Assembly (NCBI GenBank): GCA_027186245.1 | Contig: CP114482.1 | Coordinates: forward strand, 30,461,209-30,525,208 | From: Coriaria nepalensis | Lineage: Eukaryota; Streptophyta; Magnoliopsida; Cucurbitales; Coriariaceae | Direction: 5' to 3' | Length of the DNA: 64,000 bases | In this document: piece by piece, positions 11,991 through 26,200 of the stretch | Layout: each line of letters opens with the position of its first letter | How positions within the stretch are numbered: position 1 is the stretch's first letter | The notes under the pieces: generated by a model | Databases searched by the model: none | The model's input: the letters and a program-made list of their open reading frames with translations, nothing else | What the model was told of the DNA's origin: nothing | Program-made: the position numbers and the translations under genes

Positions 11991-14900
11991 TAAAACAAAT
12001 GCCCACATGTCCAGCGAAGCACATTAGAATGTTGTGCACAAAACTCATATTTGAAGTGCAAAAATAGAATTTATTCGAACCGCCATCATATGACTTATTT
12101 GCTTGAGTTGACTCATTGACATGATTTTAAGGTAAAACCAAGGCACACATGTCCCATAAAGGTCATTAGCATGTTGTGCACGAAACTCGTCTATAAAGTG
12201 CAAAAGTAGAACTCGTTCTAATCACAATCATAAGATGTACTAGCTTGGGGTGACTCCTGAAAATGATTTTAAGGTGAAACAAATGCACTCATGTCCCGCA
12301 AAGGACATTAGAATGTTTTGCACAAAACTTGTGTTTGAAGTGCAAAAATAGAATTTATTCGAATCGCCATCATATGACTTATTAGCATGAGTTGACTCAT
12401 TGATATGATTTTAAGGTGAAACCAAGGCACACGTGTCCCCTAAAGGTCATTAGCATGTTCTGCAGGAAACTCGTCTATAAAGTGCAAAATTAGAACTCGT
12501 TCTAATCACAATCATAAGATGTACTGGCTTGGGGTGAGTCATGAAAATGATTTTAAGGTGAAACAAATGCACTCATGCCCCGCAAAGGACATTAGAATGT
12601 TTTGCACAAAACTCGTGTTTGAAGTGCAAAAATAGAATTTATTCGAATCGCCATCATATGACTTATTAGCATGAGTTGACTCATTGACATGATTTTAAGG
12701 TGAAACCAAGGCACACGTGTCCCCTAAAGGTCATTAGCATGTTGTGCACGAAACTCATGTATATAGTGCAAAAGCAGAATTCGTTCTAATCACAATCATG
12801 AGATGTACTAGCTTAGAGTGACTCATGAAAATGATTTTAAGGTGAAACAAATGCACTCATGTCCCGCAAAGGACATTAGAATGTTTTGCACAAAACTCGT
12901 GTTTGAAATGCAAAAATAGAATTTATTCGAACCGCCACCATATGACTTATAAGCTTGAGTTGACTCATTGACATGATTTTAAGGTGAAACCAAGGCACAC
13001 GTGTCCCCTAAAGGTCATTAGCATGTTCTGCACGAAACTCGTCTATAAAGTGCAAAAGAAGAACTCGTTCTAATCACAATCATAAGATGTACTGGCTTGG
13101 GGTGACTCATGAAAATGATTTTAAGGCGAAACAAATGCACACATGTCCCGCAAAGGACATTAAAATGTTTAGCACAAAACTCGTGTTTGAAGTGCAAAAA
13201 TAGAATTTATTCGAATCGCAATCATATGACTTATTAGCATGAGTTGACTCATTGACATGATTTTAAGGTGAAACCAAGGCACACATGTCCCCTAAAGGTA
13301 ATTAGCATGTCGTGCACGAAACTCATGTATAAAGTGCAAAAGTAGAATTCGTTCTAATCACAATCATAAGATGTACTAGCTTGAGGTGACTCATGAAAAT
13401 GATTTTAAGGTGAAACAAATGCACACATGTCCCGCAAAGGACATCATAATGTTGTGCACAAAACTCGTGCTTGAAGTGCAAAAATAGAATTTATTCGAAC
13501 TGCCACCAGATGACTTATTAGCTTGAGTTGACTCATTGACATGATTTTAAGGTGAAACCAAGGCACACGTATCCCCCAAAGGTCATTAGCATGTTGTGCA
13601 CGAAACTCGTGTATATAGTGCAAAAGTAGAATTCGTTCTAATCACAATCATAAGATGTACTGGCTTGAGGTGACTCATTAAAATGATTTTAAGGTAAAAC
13701 AAATGCACACATGTCCAGCGAAGGACATTAGAATGTTGTGCACAAAACTCGTGTATGAAGTGCAAAAATAGAATTTATTCGAACCGCCATCATATGACTT
13801 ATTGGCTTGAGTGGACTCATTGACATGATTTTAAGGTGAAACCAAGGCACACGTGTCCCCTAAAGGTCATTAGCATGTTATGCACGAAACTCGTGTATAT
13901 AGTGCAAAAGTAGAATTCGTTCTAATCACAATCATAAGATGTATTGGCTTGAGGTGACTCATTAAAATGATTTTAAGGTAAAACAAATGCACACATGTCC
14001 AGCGAAGGACATTAGAATGTTGTGCACAAGACTCCTGTTTGAAGTGGAAAAATAGAATTTATTAGAACCGCCATCATATGAATTATTGGCTTGAGTTGAC
14101 TCATTGACATGATTTTAACGTAAAACCAAGGCACACATGTCCCCTAAAGGTCATTAGCATGTTGTGCACGAAACTCGTCTATAAAGTGCAAAAGTAGAAC
14201 TCGTTCTAATCACAATCATAAGATGTACTGGCTTGGGGTGACTCATGAAAATGATTTTAAGGTGAAACAAATGCACTCATGCCCCGCAAAGGACATTAGA
14301 ATGTTTTGCACAAAACTCGTGTTTGAAGTGCAAAAATAGAATTTATTCGAATCGCCATCATATGACTTATTAGCATGAGTTGACTCATTGACATGATTTT
14401 AAGGTGAAACCAAGGCACACGTGCCCCCTAAAGGTCATTAGCAAGTTGTGCACGAAACTCGTCAATAAAGTGCAAAAGTAGTATTCGTTCTAATCACAAT
14501 CATAAGATGTACTGGCTTGGGGTGACTCATGAAAATGATTTTAAGGTGAAACAAATGCACACATGTCCCGCAAAGGACATTAGAATGTTTTGCACAAAAC
14601 TAGTGTTTAAAGTGCAAAAATAGAATTTATTTGAATCGCCATCATATGACTTATTAGCATGAGTTGACTCATTGACTTGATTTTAAGGTGAAACCAAGGC
14701 ACACGTGTCCTCTAAAGGTCATTAGCATGTTGTGCACGAAAGTCCTGTATAAACTGCAAAAGTAGAATTCATTCTAATCACAATCATAAGATGTATTGGC
14801 TTGAGGTGACTCATGAAAATGGTTTTAAGGTGAAACAAATGCACACATGTCCCGCAAAGGACATTAGAATGTTATGCACAAAACTCGTGTTTGAAGTGCA

Positions 14901-17620
14901 AAAACTGACTTTGTTCGAATCACCATCATATGACTTATTGGCTTGGGGTGACTCATTGACATGATTTTAAGGTGAAACCAAGGCGCACGTGTCTGCCAAA
15001 GGTCATTAGCATGTTGTGCAGGAAACTTGTGTGTAAAGTGTGAAAGTAGAATTCGTTCTAATCGCAATCATAAGATGTATTGGCTTGAGGTGACTCATGA
15101 AAATGATTTTAAGGTAAAACAAATGCATACATGTCCAGCAAAGGTCATTAGAACGTTGTGCACAAAACTCGTGTTTCAAGTGCAAAAACAGAATTTGTTC
15201 GAATCACCATCATATGACTTATTGGCTTGGGGTGACTCATTGACATAATTTTAAGGTGAAACCAAGGCACACGTTTCCCCCAAAGGTCATTAACATGTTG
15301 TGCACAAAACTCGTGTGTAATGTGCAAAAGTAGAATTCGTTCTTATCACAATCATAAGATGTTTTGGCTTGAGGTGACTCATGAAAATGATTTTAATGTG
15401 AAACAAATGCACACATGTCCCGCAAATAACATCGGAATCTTATGCAGAAAACTCGTGTTTGAAGTGGAAAAACAGAATTTGTTCGAATCACCATCATATG
15501 ACTTATTGGCTTGGGGTGACTCATTGACATAATTTTAAGGTGAAACCGAGGCACACGTGTCCCCCAAAGGTCATTAACATGTTGTGCCCGAAACTCGTGT
15601 ATAATGTGCAAAAGTAGAATTCGTTCTTATCACAATCATAAGATGTATTGGCTTGAGGTGACTGATGAAAATGATTTGAAGGTGAAACAAATGCACATAT
15701 GTCCCGCAAAGGACATTAGAATGTTGTGCACAAAACTCGTGTTTGAAATGAAAAAATTGAATTTATTCGAACCGCCACCATATGACTTATAAGCTTGAGT
15801 TGACTCATTGATATGATTTTAAGGTGAAACCAAGGCACACGTGTCCCCTAAAGGTCATTAGCATGTTGTGCACGAAACTCGTCTATAAAGTGCAAAAGTA
15901 GAACTCGTTCTAATCACAATCATAAGATGTACTGGCTTGGGGTGACTCATGAAAATGATTTTAAGGCGAAACAAATGCACACGTGTCCCGCAAAGGACAT
16001 TAAAATGTTTAGCACAAAACTCGTGTTTGAAGTGCAAATATAGAATTTATTCGAATCGCAATGATATGACTTATTAGCATGAGTTGACTGATTGACATGA
16101 TTTTAAGGTGAAACCAAGGCACACATGTCCCCTAAAGGTCATTAGCATGTCGTGCACGAAACTCATGTATAAAGTGCAAAAGTAGAATTCGTTCCAATCA
16201 CAATAATAAGATGTACTAGCTTGAGGTGACTCATGAAAATGATTTTAAGGTGAAACAAATGCACACATGTCCCGCAAAGGACATCATAATGTTGTGCACA
16301 AAACTCATGCTTGAAGTGCAAAAATAGAATTTATTCGAACTGCCACCATATGACTTATTAGCTTGAGTTGACTCATTGACATGATTTTAAGGTGAAACCA
16401 AGGCGCACGTGTCCCCTAAAGGTCATTAGCATGTTGTGCACGAAACTCGTGTATATAGTGCAAAAGTAGAATTCGTTCTAATCACAATCATAAGATGTAT
16501 TGGCTTGAGGTGACTCATTAAAATGATTTTAAGGTAAAACAAATGCACACATGTCCAGCGAAGGACATTAGAATGTTGTGCACAAAACTCGTGTTTGAAG
16601 TGCAAAAATAGAATTTATTCGAACCGCCATCATATGACTTATTGGCTTGAGTGGACTCATTGACATGATTTTAAGGTGAAACCAAGGGACCCGTGTCCCC
16701 TAAAGGTCATTAGCATGTTATGCACGAAACTCGTGTATATAGTGCAAAAGTAGAATTCGTTCTAATCACAATCATAAGATGTATTGGCTTGAAGTGACTC
16801 ATGAAAATGATTTTAAGGTGAAACAAATGCTCACATGTCCCACAAATGACATTAGAATGTTATGCACAAAACTCGTGTTTGAAGTGCAAAAACAGAATTT
16901 GTTCGAATCACCATCATATGACTTATTGGCTTGGGGTGACTCATTGACATGATTTTAAGGTGAAACCAAGGCACACGGGTCCCCTAAAGGTCATTAGCAT
17001 GTTGTGCACGAAACTTGTGTATAAAGTGCAAAAGTTGAATTCGTTCTTATCACAATCATAAGATGTATTGGCTTGAGGTGACTCATGAAAATGATTTTAA
17101 GGTGAAAAAATTGCACACAAGTCCCGCAAAGGACATTAGAATGTTGTGCACAAAACTCGTGTTTGAAGTGCAAAAACAGAATTTGTTCGAATCACCATCA
17201 TATGACTTATTGGCTTGGGGTGACTCATTGACATAATTTTAGGCTGAAACCAAGGCACACGTGTCCCCCAAAGGTCATTAGCATGTTGTGCACGAAACTC
17301 GTGTATAATGTGCAAAAGTAGAATTCCTTCTAATCACAATCATAAGATGTATTGGCTTGAGGTGACTCATGAAAATGGTTTTAAGGTGAAACAAATGCAC
17401 ACATGTCCCGCAAAGGACATTAGAATGTTATGCACAAAACTCGTGTTTGAAGTGCAAAAACAGAATTTGTTCGAATCACCATCATATGACTTACTGGCTT
17501 GGGGTGACTGATTGACATGATTTTAAGGTGAAACCAAGGCACACGGGTCCCCCAAAGGTCATTAGCATGTTGTGCACGAAACTCGTGTATAAAGTACAAA
17601 AGTAGAATTCGTTCTAATCG
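11990..17620 (+). repeat. Heterogeneous subfamily 2 dimers with a duplicated 1.07-kb segment 2,840 bp apart
   Basis: Dimers at 284-bp spacing here show mixed variants such as ATGTTTTGCACAAAACT and ATTAGCATGAGTTGAC. A segment at about 12,890-13,955 matches about 15,730-16,795 at a constant offset of 2,840 bp (20 monomers). Shared rare variants include TTAAGGCGAAAC at 13,121/15,961, ATTAAAATGTTTAGCAC, GCATGTCGTGCACGAAACTC and GAGTGGACTCATTG at 13,810/16,650. Short open frames on both strands at about 14.9-17.6 kb are repeat by-products. Confidence 0.75.
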
Positions 17621-17623
17621 CAA

Positions 17624-20600
17624 TCATAAGATGTATTGGCTTGAGGTGACTCATGAAAATGATTTTAAGGTGAAAAAATGGCACACATGTCCCGCAAAGG
17701 ACATTAGAATGTTGTGCACAAAACTCGTCTTTGAAGTGCAAAAACAGAATTTGTTCGAATCACCATCATATGACTTATTGGCTTGGGGTGACTCATTGAC
17801 ATAATTTTAAGGTGAAACCAAGGCACACGTGTCCCCCAAAGGTCATTAGCATGTTGTGCACGAAACTCGTGTATAATGTGCAAAAGTAGAATTCCTTCTA
17901 ATCACAATCATAAGATGTATTGGCTTGAGGTGACTCATGAAAATGGTTTTAAGGTGAAACAAATGCACACATTTCCCGCAAAGGACATTAGAATGTTATG
18001 CACAAAACTCGTGTTTGAAGTGCAAAAACAGAATTTGTTCGAATCACCATCATATGACTTACTGGCTTGGGGTGACTCATTGACATGATTTTAAGGTGAA
18101 ACCAAGGCACACGTGTCCCCCAAAGGTCATTAGCATGTTGTGCACGAAACTCATGTATAAAGTACAAAAGTAGAATTCGTTCTAATCGCAATCATAAAAT
18201 GTATTGGCTTGAGGTGACTCATTAAAGTGATTCTATGGTAAAACAAATGCACACATGTCCAGCAAAGATCATTATAATGTTGTGGACAAAACTCGTGTTT
18301 TAAGTGCAAAATCAGAATTTGTTCGAATCACCATCATATGACTTATTGGGTTGGAGTGACTCATTGACATAATTTTAAGGTGAAACCAAGGCACACGTTT
18401 CCCCCAAAGGTCATTAGCATGTTGTGCACGAAACTCGTGTATAATGTGCAAAGGTAGAATTTGTTCTAATCACAATCTTAGATGTTTTGGCTTGAGGTGA
18501 CTCATTGAAATCATTTTAAGGTGAAACAAATGCACACATGTCCCGCAAAGGACATTAGAATGTTATGCACAAAACTCATGTTTGAAGTGCAAAAACAGAA
18601 TTTGTTCGAATCACCATCATATGACTTATTGGCTTGGGGTGACTCATTAACATGATTTTAAGGTGAAACCAAGGCACACGTGTCCCCCAAAGGTCATTAG
18701 CATGTTGTGCACGAAACTCGTGTATAAAGTGGGAAAGTAGAATTCGTTCTGATCGCAATCATAAGATGTATTAGCTTCAGCACACTCATGAAAATGATTT
18801 TAAGGTAAAACAAATGAACACATGTCCCGCAAAGGACATTAGAATGTTGTGCACAAAACTCGTGTTTGAAGTGTAAAAATAGAATTTATTCGAATCGCCA
18901 TCATTTGACTTATTAGCTTGAGTTGACTCATTGACATGATTTTAAGGTGAAACCAAGGCACACATGTCCCCTAAAGGTCATTAGCATGTTGTGCACGAAA
19001 CTCGTGTATAAAGTGCAAAAGTAGAATTCGATCTAATCGCAATCATAAAATGTATTGGCTTGAGGTGACTCATTAGAATGATTTTAAAGTAAAACAAATG
19101 CACACATGTCCAGCAAAGGTCATTAGAACGTTGTGCACAAAACACGTGTTTCAAGTGCAAAAACAGAATTTGTTCGAATCACCATCATATGACTAATAGG
19201 CTTGGGGTGACTCATTGACATAATTTTAAGGTAAAACCAAGGCACACGTGTCCCCCAAAGGTCATTAGCATGTTGTGCACGAAACTCGTGTACAAAGTAC
19301 AAAAGTAGAATTCGTTCTAATCGCAATCATAAAATGTATTGGCTTCAGGTGACTCATTAAAGTGATTCTAAGGTAAAACAAATGCACACATGTCCAGCAA
19401 AGATCATTAGAATGTTGTGGACAAAACTCGTGTTTCAAGTGCAAAAACAGAATTTGTTCGAATCACCATCATATGACTTATTGGCTTGGGGTGACTCATT
19501 GACATGATTTTAAGGTGAAACCAAGGCACACGGGTCCCCTAATGGTCATTAGCATGTTGTGCACGAAACTTGTGTATAAAGTGCAAAAGTTGAATTCGTT
19601 CTTATCACATTCATAAGATGTATTGGCTTGAGGTGACTCATGAAAATGATTTTAAGGTGAAAAAATGGCACACATGTCCCGCAAAGGACATTAGAATGTT
19701 GTGCACAAAACTCGTGTTTGAAGTGCAAAAACAGAATTTGTTCGAATCACCATCATATGACTTATTGGCTTGGGGTGACTCATTGACATAATTTTAAGGT
19801 GAAACCAAGGCACACGTGTCCCCCAAAGGTCATTAGCATGTTGTGCACGAAACTCGTGTATAATGTGCAAAAGTAGAATTCCTTCTAATCACAATCATAA
19901 GATGTATTGGCTTGAGGTGACTCATGAAAATGGTTTTAAGGTGAAACAAATGCACACATTTCGCGCAAAGGACATTAGAATGTTATGCACAAAACTCGTG
20001 TTTGAAGTGCAAAAACAGAATTTGTTCGAATCACCATCATATGACTTACTGGCTTGGGGTGACTCATTGACATGATTTTAAGGTGAAACCAAGGCACACG
20101 TGTCCCCCAAAGGTCATTAGCATGTTGTGCACGAAACTCATGTATAAAGTACAAAAGTAGAATTCGTTCTAATCGCAATCATAAAATGTATTGGCTTGAG
20201 GTGACTCATTAAAGTGATTCTATGGTAAAACAAATGCACACATGTCCAGCAAAGATCATTATAATGTTGTGGACAAAACTCGTGTTTTAAGTGCAAAATC
20301 AGAATTTGTTCGAATCACCATCATATGACTTATTGGGTTGGAGTGACTCATTGACATAATTTTAAGGTGAAACCAAGGCACACGTTTCCCCCAAAGGTCA
20401 TTAGCATGTTGTGCACGAAACTCGTGTATAATGTGCAAAGGTAGAATTTGTTCTAATCACAATCTTAGATGTTTTGGCTTGAGGTGACTCATTGAAATCA
20501 TTTTAAGGTGAAACAAATGCACACATGTCCCGCAAAGGACATTAGAATGTTATGCACAAAACTCATGTTTGAAGTGCAAAAACAGAATTTGTTCGAATCA

Positions 20601-23260
20601 CCATCATATGGCTTATTGGCTTGGGGTGACTCATTAACATGATTTTAAGGTGAAACCAAGGCACACGTGTCCCCCAAAGGTCATTAGCATGTTGTGCACG
20701 AAACTCGTGTATAAAGTGGGAAAGTAGAATTCGTTCTGATCGCAATCATAAGATGTATTAGCTTCAGCACACTCATGAAAATGATTTTAAGGTAAAACAA
20801 ATGAACACATGTCCCGCAAAGGACATTAGAATGTTGTGCACAAAACTCGTGTTTGAAGTGTAAAAATAGAATTTATTCGAATCGCCATCATTTGACTTAT
20901 TAGCTTGAGTTGACTCATTGACATGATTTTAAGGTGAAACCAAGGCACACATGTCCCCTAAAGGTCATTAGCATGTTGTGCACGAAACTCGTGTATAAAG
21001 TGCAAAAGTAGAATTCGATCTAATCGCAATCATAAAATGTATTGGCTTGAGGTGACTCATTAGAATGATTTTAAAGTAAAACAAATGCACACATGTCCAG
21101 CAAAGGTCATTAGAACGTTGTGCACAAAACACGTGTTTCAAGTGCAAAAACAGAATTTGTTCGAATCACCATCATATGACTAATAGGCTTGGGGTGACTC
21201 ATTGACATAATTTTAAGGTAAAACCAAGGCACACGTGTCCCCCAAAGGTCATTAGCATGTTGTGCACGAAACTCGTGTACAAAGTACAAAAGTAGAATTC
21301 GTTCTAATCGCAATCATAAAATGTATTGGCTTCAGGTGACTCATTAAAGTGATTCTAAGGTAAAACAAATGCACACATGTCCAGCAAAGATCATTAGAAT
21401 GTTGTGGACAAAACTCGTGTTTCAAGTGCAAAAACAGAATTTGTTCGAATCACCATCATATGACTTATTGGCTTGGGGTGACTCATTGACATGATTTTAA
21501 GGTGAAACCAAGGCACACGGGTCCCCTAATGGTCATTAGCATGTTGTGCACGAAACTTGTGTATAAAGTGCAAAAGTTGAATTCGTTCTTATCACATTCA
21601 TAAGATGTATTGGCTTGAGGTGACTCATGAAAATGATTTTAAGGTGAAAAAATGGCACACATGTCCCGCAAAGGACATTAGAATGTTGTGCACAAAACTC
21701 GTGTTTGAAGTGCAAAAACAGAATTTGTTCGAATCACCATCATATGACTTATTGGCTTGGGGTGACTCATTGACATAATTTTAAGGTGAAACCAAGGCAC
21801 ACGTGTCCCCCAAAGGTCATTAGCATGTTGTGCACGAAACTCGTGTATAATGTGCAAAAGTAGAATTCCTTCTAATCACAATCATAAGATGTATTGGCTT
21901 GAGGTGACTCATGAAAATGGTTTTAAGGTGAAACAAATGCACACATTTCGCGCAAAGGACATTAGAATGTTATGCACAAAACTCGTGTTTGAAGTGCAAA
22001 AACAGAATTTGTTCGAATCACCATCATACGACTTACTGGCTTGGGGTGACTCATTGACATGATTTTAAGGTGAAACCAAGGCACACGTGTCCCCCAAAGG
22101 TCATTAGCATGTTGTGCATGAAACTCATGTATAAAGTACAAAAGTAGAATTCGTTCTAATCGCAATCATAAAATGTATTGGCTTGTGGTGACTCATTAAA
22201 GTGATTCTAAGGTAAAACAAATGCACACATGTCCAGCAAAGATCATTATAATGTTGTGGACAAAACTCGTGTTTTAAGTGCAAAATCAGAATTTGTTCGA
22301 ATCACCATCATATGACTTATTGGGTTGGAGTGACTCATTGACATAATTTTAAGGTGAAACCAAGGCACACGTTTCCCCCAAAGGTCATTAGCATGTTGTG
22401 CACGAAACTCGTGTATAATGTGCAAAGGTAGAATTTGTTCTAATCACAATCTTAGATGTTTTGGCTTGAGGTGACTCATTGAAATCATTTTAAGGTGAAA
22501 CAAATGCACACATGTCCCGCAAAAGACATTAGAATGTTATGCACAAAACTCATGTTTGAAGTGCAAAAACAGAATTTGTTCGAATCACCATCATATGACT
22601 TATTGGCTTGGGGTGACTCATTAACATGATTTTAAGGTGAAACCAAGGCACACGTGTCCCCCAAAGGTCATTAGCATGTTGTGCACGAAACTCGTGTATA
22701 AAGTGGGAAAGTAGAATTCGTTCTGATCGCAATCATAAGATGTATTAGCTTCAGCACACTCATGAAAATGATTTTAAGTTAAAACAAATGAACACATGTC
22801 CCGCAAAGGACATTAGAATGTTGTGCACAAAACTCGTGTTTGAAGTGTAAAAATAGAATTTATTCGAATCGCCATCATTTGACTTATTAGCTTGAGTTGA
22901 CTCATTGACATGATTTTAAGGTGAAACCAAGGCACACATGTCCCCTAAAGGTCATTAGCATGTTGTGCACGAAACTCGTGTATAAAGTGCAAAAGTAGAA
23001 TTCGATCTAATCGCAATCATAAAATGTATTGGCTTGAGGTGACTCATTAGAATGATTTTAAAGTAAAACAAATGCACACATGTCCAGCAAAGGTCATTAG
23101 AACGTTGTGCACAAAACACGTGTTTCAAGTGCAAAAACAGAATTTGTTCGAATCACCATCATATGACTAATAGGCTTGGGGTGACTCATTGACATAATTT
23201 TAAGGTAAAACCAAGGCACACGTGTCCCCCAAAGGTCATTAGCATGTTGTGCACGAAACT
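17624..23260 (+). repeat. 1,987-bp HOR (14 monomers, 7 dimers), 2.8 near-identical copies
   Basis: The sequence matches itself at an offset of exactly 1,987 bp from about 17,624 to 21,273 (partner end about 23,260). This gives two full copies (about 17,624-19,610 and 19,611-21,597) and a partial third (21,598 to about 23,260). By eye I found only a handful of substitutions per copy, for example TTTCCCGC (17,970) versus TTTCGCGC (19,957), and CATATGGC at 20,605 versus CATATGAC at 18,618. The length is one base short of 7 x 284 because each copy carries a 1-bp deletion variant, AATCTTAGATG, at 18,474, 20,461 and 22,448. This is the most homogeneous HOR in the window and so probably the most recently amplified. 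Confidence 0.9.
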
Positions 23261-26200
23261 CGGGTATAATGTGCACAAGTAGAATTCGTTCTAATCACAA
23301 TCATAATGTGTATTGGCTTGAGGTGACTCATGAAAATGATTTTAAGGTGAAACAAATGCACACATGTCCCGTAAATGACATTAGAATGTTATGCACAAAA
23401 CTCGTGTTTCAAATGCAAAAACAGAATTTATTCGAATCACCATCATATGACTTATTGGCTTGGGGTGACTCATTGACATAATTTTAAGGTGAAACCAAGG
23501 CACACGTTTCTCCCAAAAGTCATTAGCATGTTGTGCATGAAACACGTGTATAATGTGCAAAAGTAGAATTCGTTCTAATCACAATCATAAGATGTATTGG
23601 CTTGAGGTGACTTATGAAAATGATTTTAGGGTGAAACAAATGCACACATGTCCCACAAAGGACATTAGAATGTTATGCACAAAACTCGTGTTTGAAGTGC
23701 AAAAACAGAATTTGTTCGAATCACCATCATATGACTTACTCGCTTGGGGTGACTCATTGACATGATTTTAAGGTGAAACCAAGGCACACGTGTCCCCCAA
23801 AGGTCATTAGCATCTTGTGCACGAAATTTGTGTATAAAGTGGGAAAGTAGAATTCGTTCTAATCGCAATCATAAGATGTATTAGCTTGAGCACACTCATG
23901 AAATTGATTTTAAGGTAAAACAAATGAACACATGTCCCGCAAAGGACATTTGAATGTTGTGCGCAAAACTCGTGTTTGAAGTGCAAAAATAGAATTTATT
24001 CGAATCGCCATCATATGACTTATTAGCTTGGGTTGGCTCATTGACATGATTTTAAGGTGAAACCAAGGCACAGGTGTCCCCTAAAGGTTATTAGCATGTT
24101 GTGCACGAAACTCGTCTATAAAGTGCAAAAGTAGAATTCGTTCTAACCGCAATCATAAAATGTATTGGCTTAAGGTGACTCATTAAAATGATTTTAAGGT
24201 AAAACAAATGCACACATGTCCAGCAAAGGTCATTAGAACGTTGTGCACAAAACTCGTGTTTCTAGTGCAAAAACAGAATTTGTTCGAATCACCACCATAT
24301 GACTTATTGGCTTGGGGTGACTCATTGACATAATTTTAAGGTGAAACCGAGGCACACGTCTCCCCCAAAGGTCATTAGCGTGTTGTGCACGAAACTCGTG
24401 TATAATGTGCAAAAGTAGAATTCGTTCTAATCACAATCATAAAATGTATTTGCTTGACGTGACTCATGAAAATTATTTTAAGGTGAAACAAATGCACACA
24501 TGTGCCGCAAATGACATTAGAATGTTATGCACAAAACTAATGTTTGAAGTGCAAAAACAAAATTTGTTCGAATCACCATCCTATGACTTATTGGCTTGGG
24601 GTGACTCATTGACATGATTTTAAGGTGAAACCAAGGCACACGTGTCCCCTAAAGGTCATTAGCATATTGTGCACGAAACTCGTGTATAAACTGCAAAAGT
24701 AGAATTCGTTCTGATCACAATCATAAGATGTATTGGCTTGAGGTGACTCATGAAAATGGTTTTAAGGTGAAACAAATGCACACATGTCCCGCAAAGGACA
24801 TTAGAATGTGATGCACTAAACTCGTGTTTGAAGTGCAAAAACTGAATTTGTTCGGATCACCATCATATGACTTATTGTCTCAGGGTGACTCATTGACATG
24901 ATTTTAAGGTGAAACCAAGGCACACGTGTCCGCCAAAGGTCATTAGCATGTTGTGCATGAAACTTGTGTATAAAGTGTGAAAGTAGAATTCGTTCTAATC
25001 GCAATCATAAAATGTATTGGCTTGAGGTGACTCATGAAAATGATTTTAAGGTAAAACAAATGCATACATGTCCAGCAAAGGTCATTAGAACGTTGTGCAC
25101 AAAACTCGTGTTACAAGTGCAAAAACAGAATTTGATCAAATCACCATGATATGACTTATTGGCTTGGGGTGACTCATTGACATAATTTTAAGGTGAAACC
25201 AAGGCTCACGTGTCCCCCAAAGGTCATTAACATGTTGTGCACGAAACTCGTGTATAATGTGCAAAAGTAGAATTCGTTCTTATCACAATCATAAGATGTA
25301 TTGGCTTGAGGTGACTCATGAAAATGATTTTAAGGTGAAACAAATGCACACATGTCCCGCAAATAACATTAGAATCTTATGCAGAAAACTCGTGTTTGAA
25401 GTGCAAAAACAGAATTTGTTCGAATCACCATCATATGACTTATTGGCTTGGGGTGACTCATTGACATAATTTTAAGGTGAAACCAAAGCACACGTGTCCC
25501 CCAAAGGTCATTAGCATGTTGTGCACGAAACTCGTGTATAATGTGAAAAAGTAGAATTCCTGCTAATCACAATCATAAGATGTATTGGCTTGAGGTGACT
25601 CATGAAAATGGTTTTAGGGTGAAACAAATGCACACATGTCCCGCAAAGGACATTAGAATGTTATGCACAAAACTCGTGTTTGAAGTGCAAAAACAGAATT
25701 TGTTCGAATCACCATCATATGACTTACTGGCTTGGGGTGACTCATTGACATGATTTTAAGGTGAAACCAAGGCACACGTGTCCGCCAAAGGTCATTAGCA
25801 TGTTGTGCACGAAGCTCGTGTACAAAGTGTGAAAGTAGAATTCGTTCTAATCGCAATCATAAAATGTATTGGCTTGAGGTGACTCATGAAAATGATTCTA
25901 AGGTAAAACAAATGCACACATGTCCAGCAAAGATCATTAGAACGTTGTGCACAAAACTCGTGTTTCAAGTACAAAAATAGAATTTGTTCGAATCACCATC
26001 ATATGACTTATTGGCTTGGGGTGACTCACTGACATAATTTTAAGGTGAAACCAAGGCACACGTGTCCCCCAAAGGTCATTAACATGTTGTGGACGAAACT
26101 CGTGTATAAAGTGCAAAAGTAGAATTCGTTCTTATCACAATCATAAGATGTACTGGCTTGAGGTGACTCATGAAAATGATTTTAAGGTGAAAAAATTGCA

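Noticed and set aside
17624..23260. Assembly duplication as the cause of the near-identical 1,987-bp copies
   Set aside because: Not excluded, but copies carry private substitutions (for example 20,605, 22,028 and 22,183) and share structure with HORs elsewhere, so real tandem copies are more likely. Long-read depth would decide.
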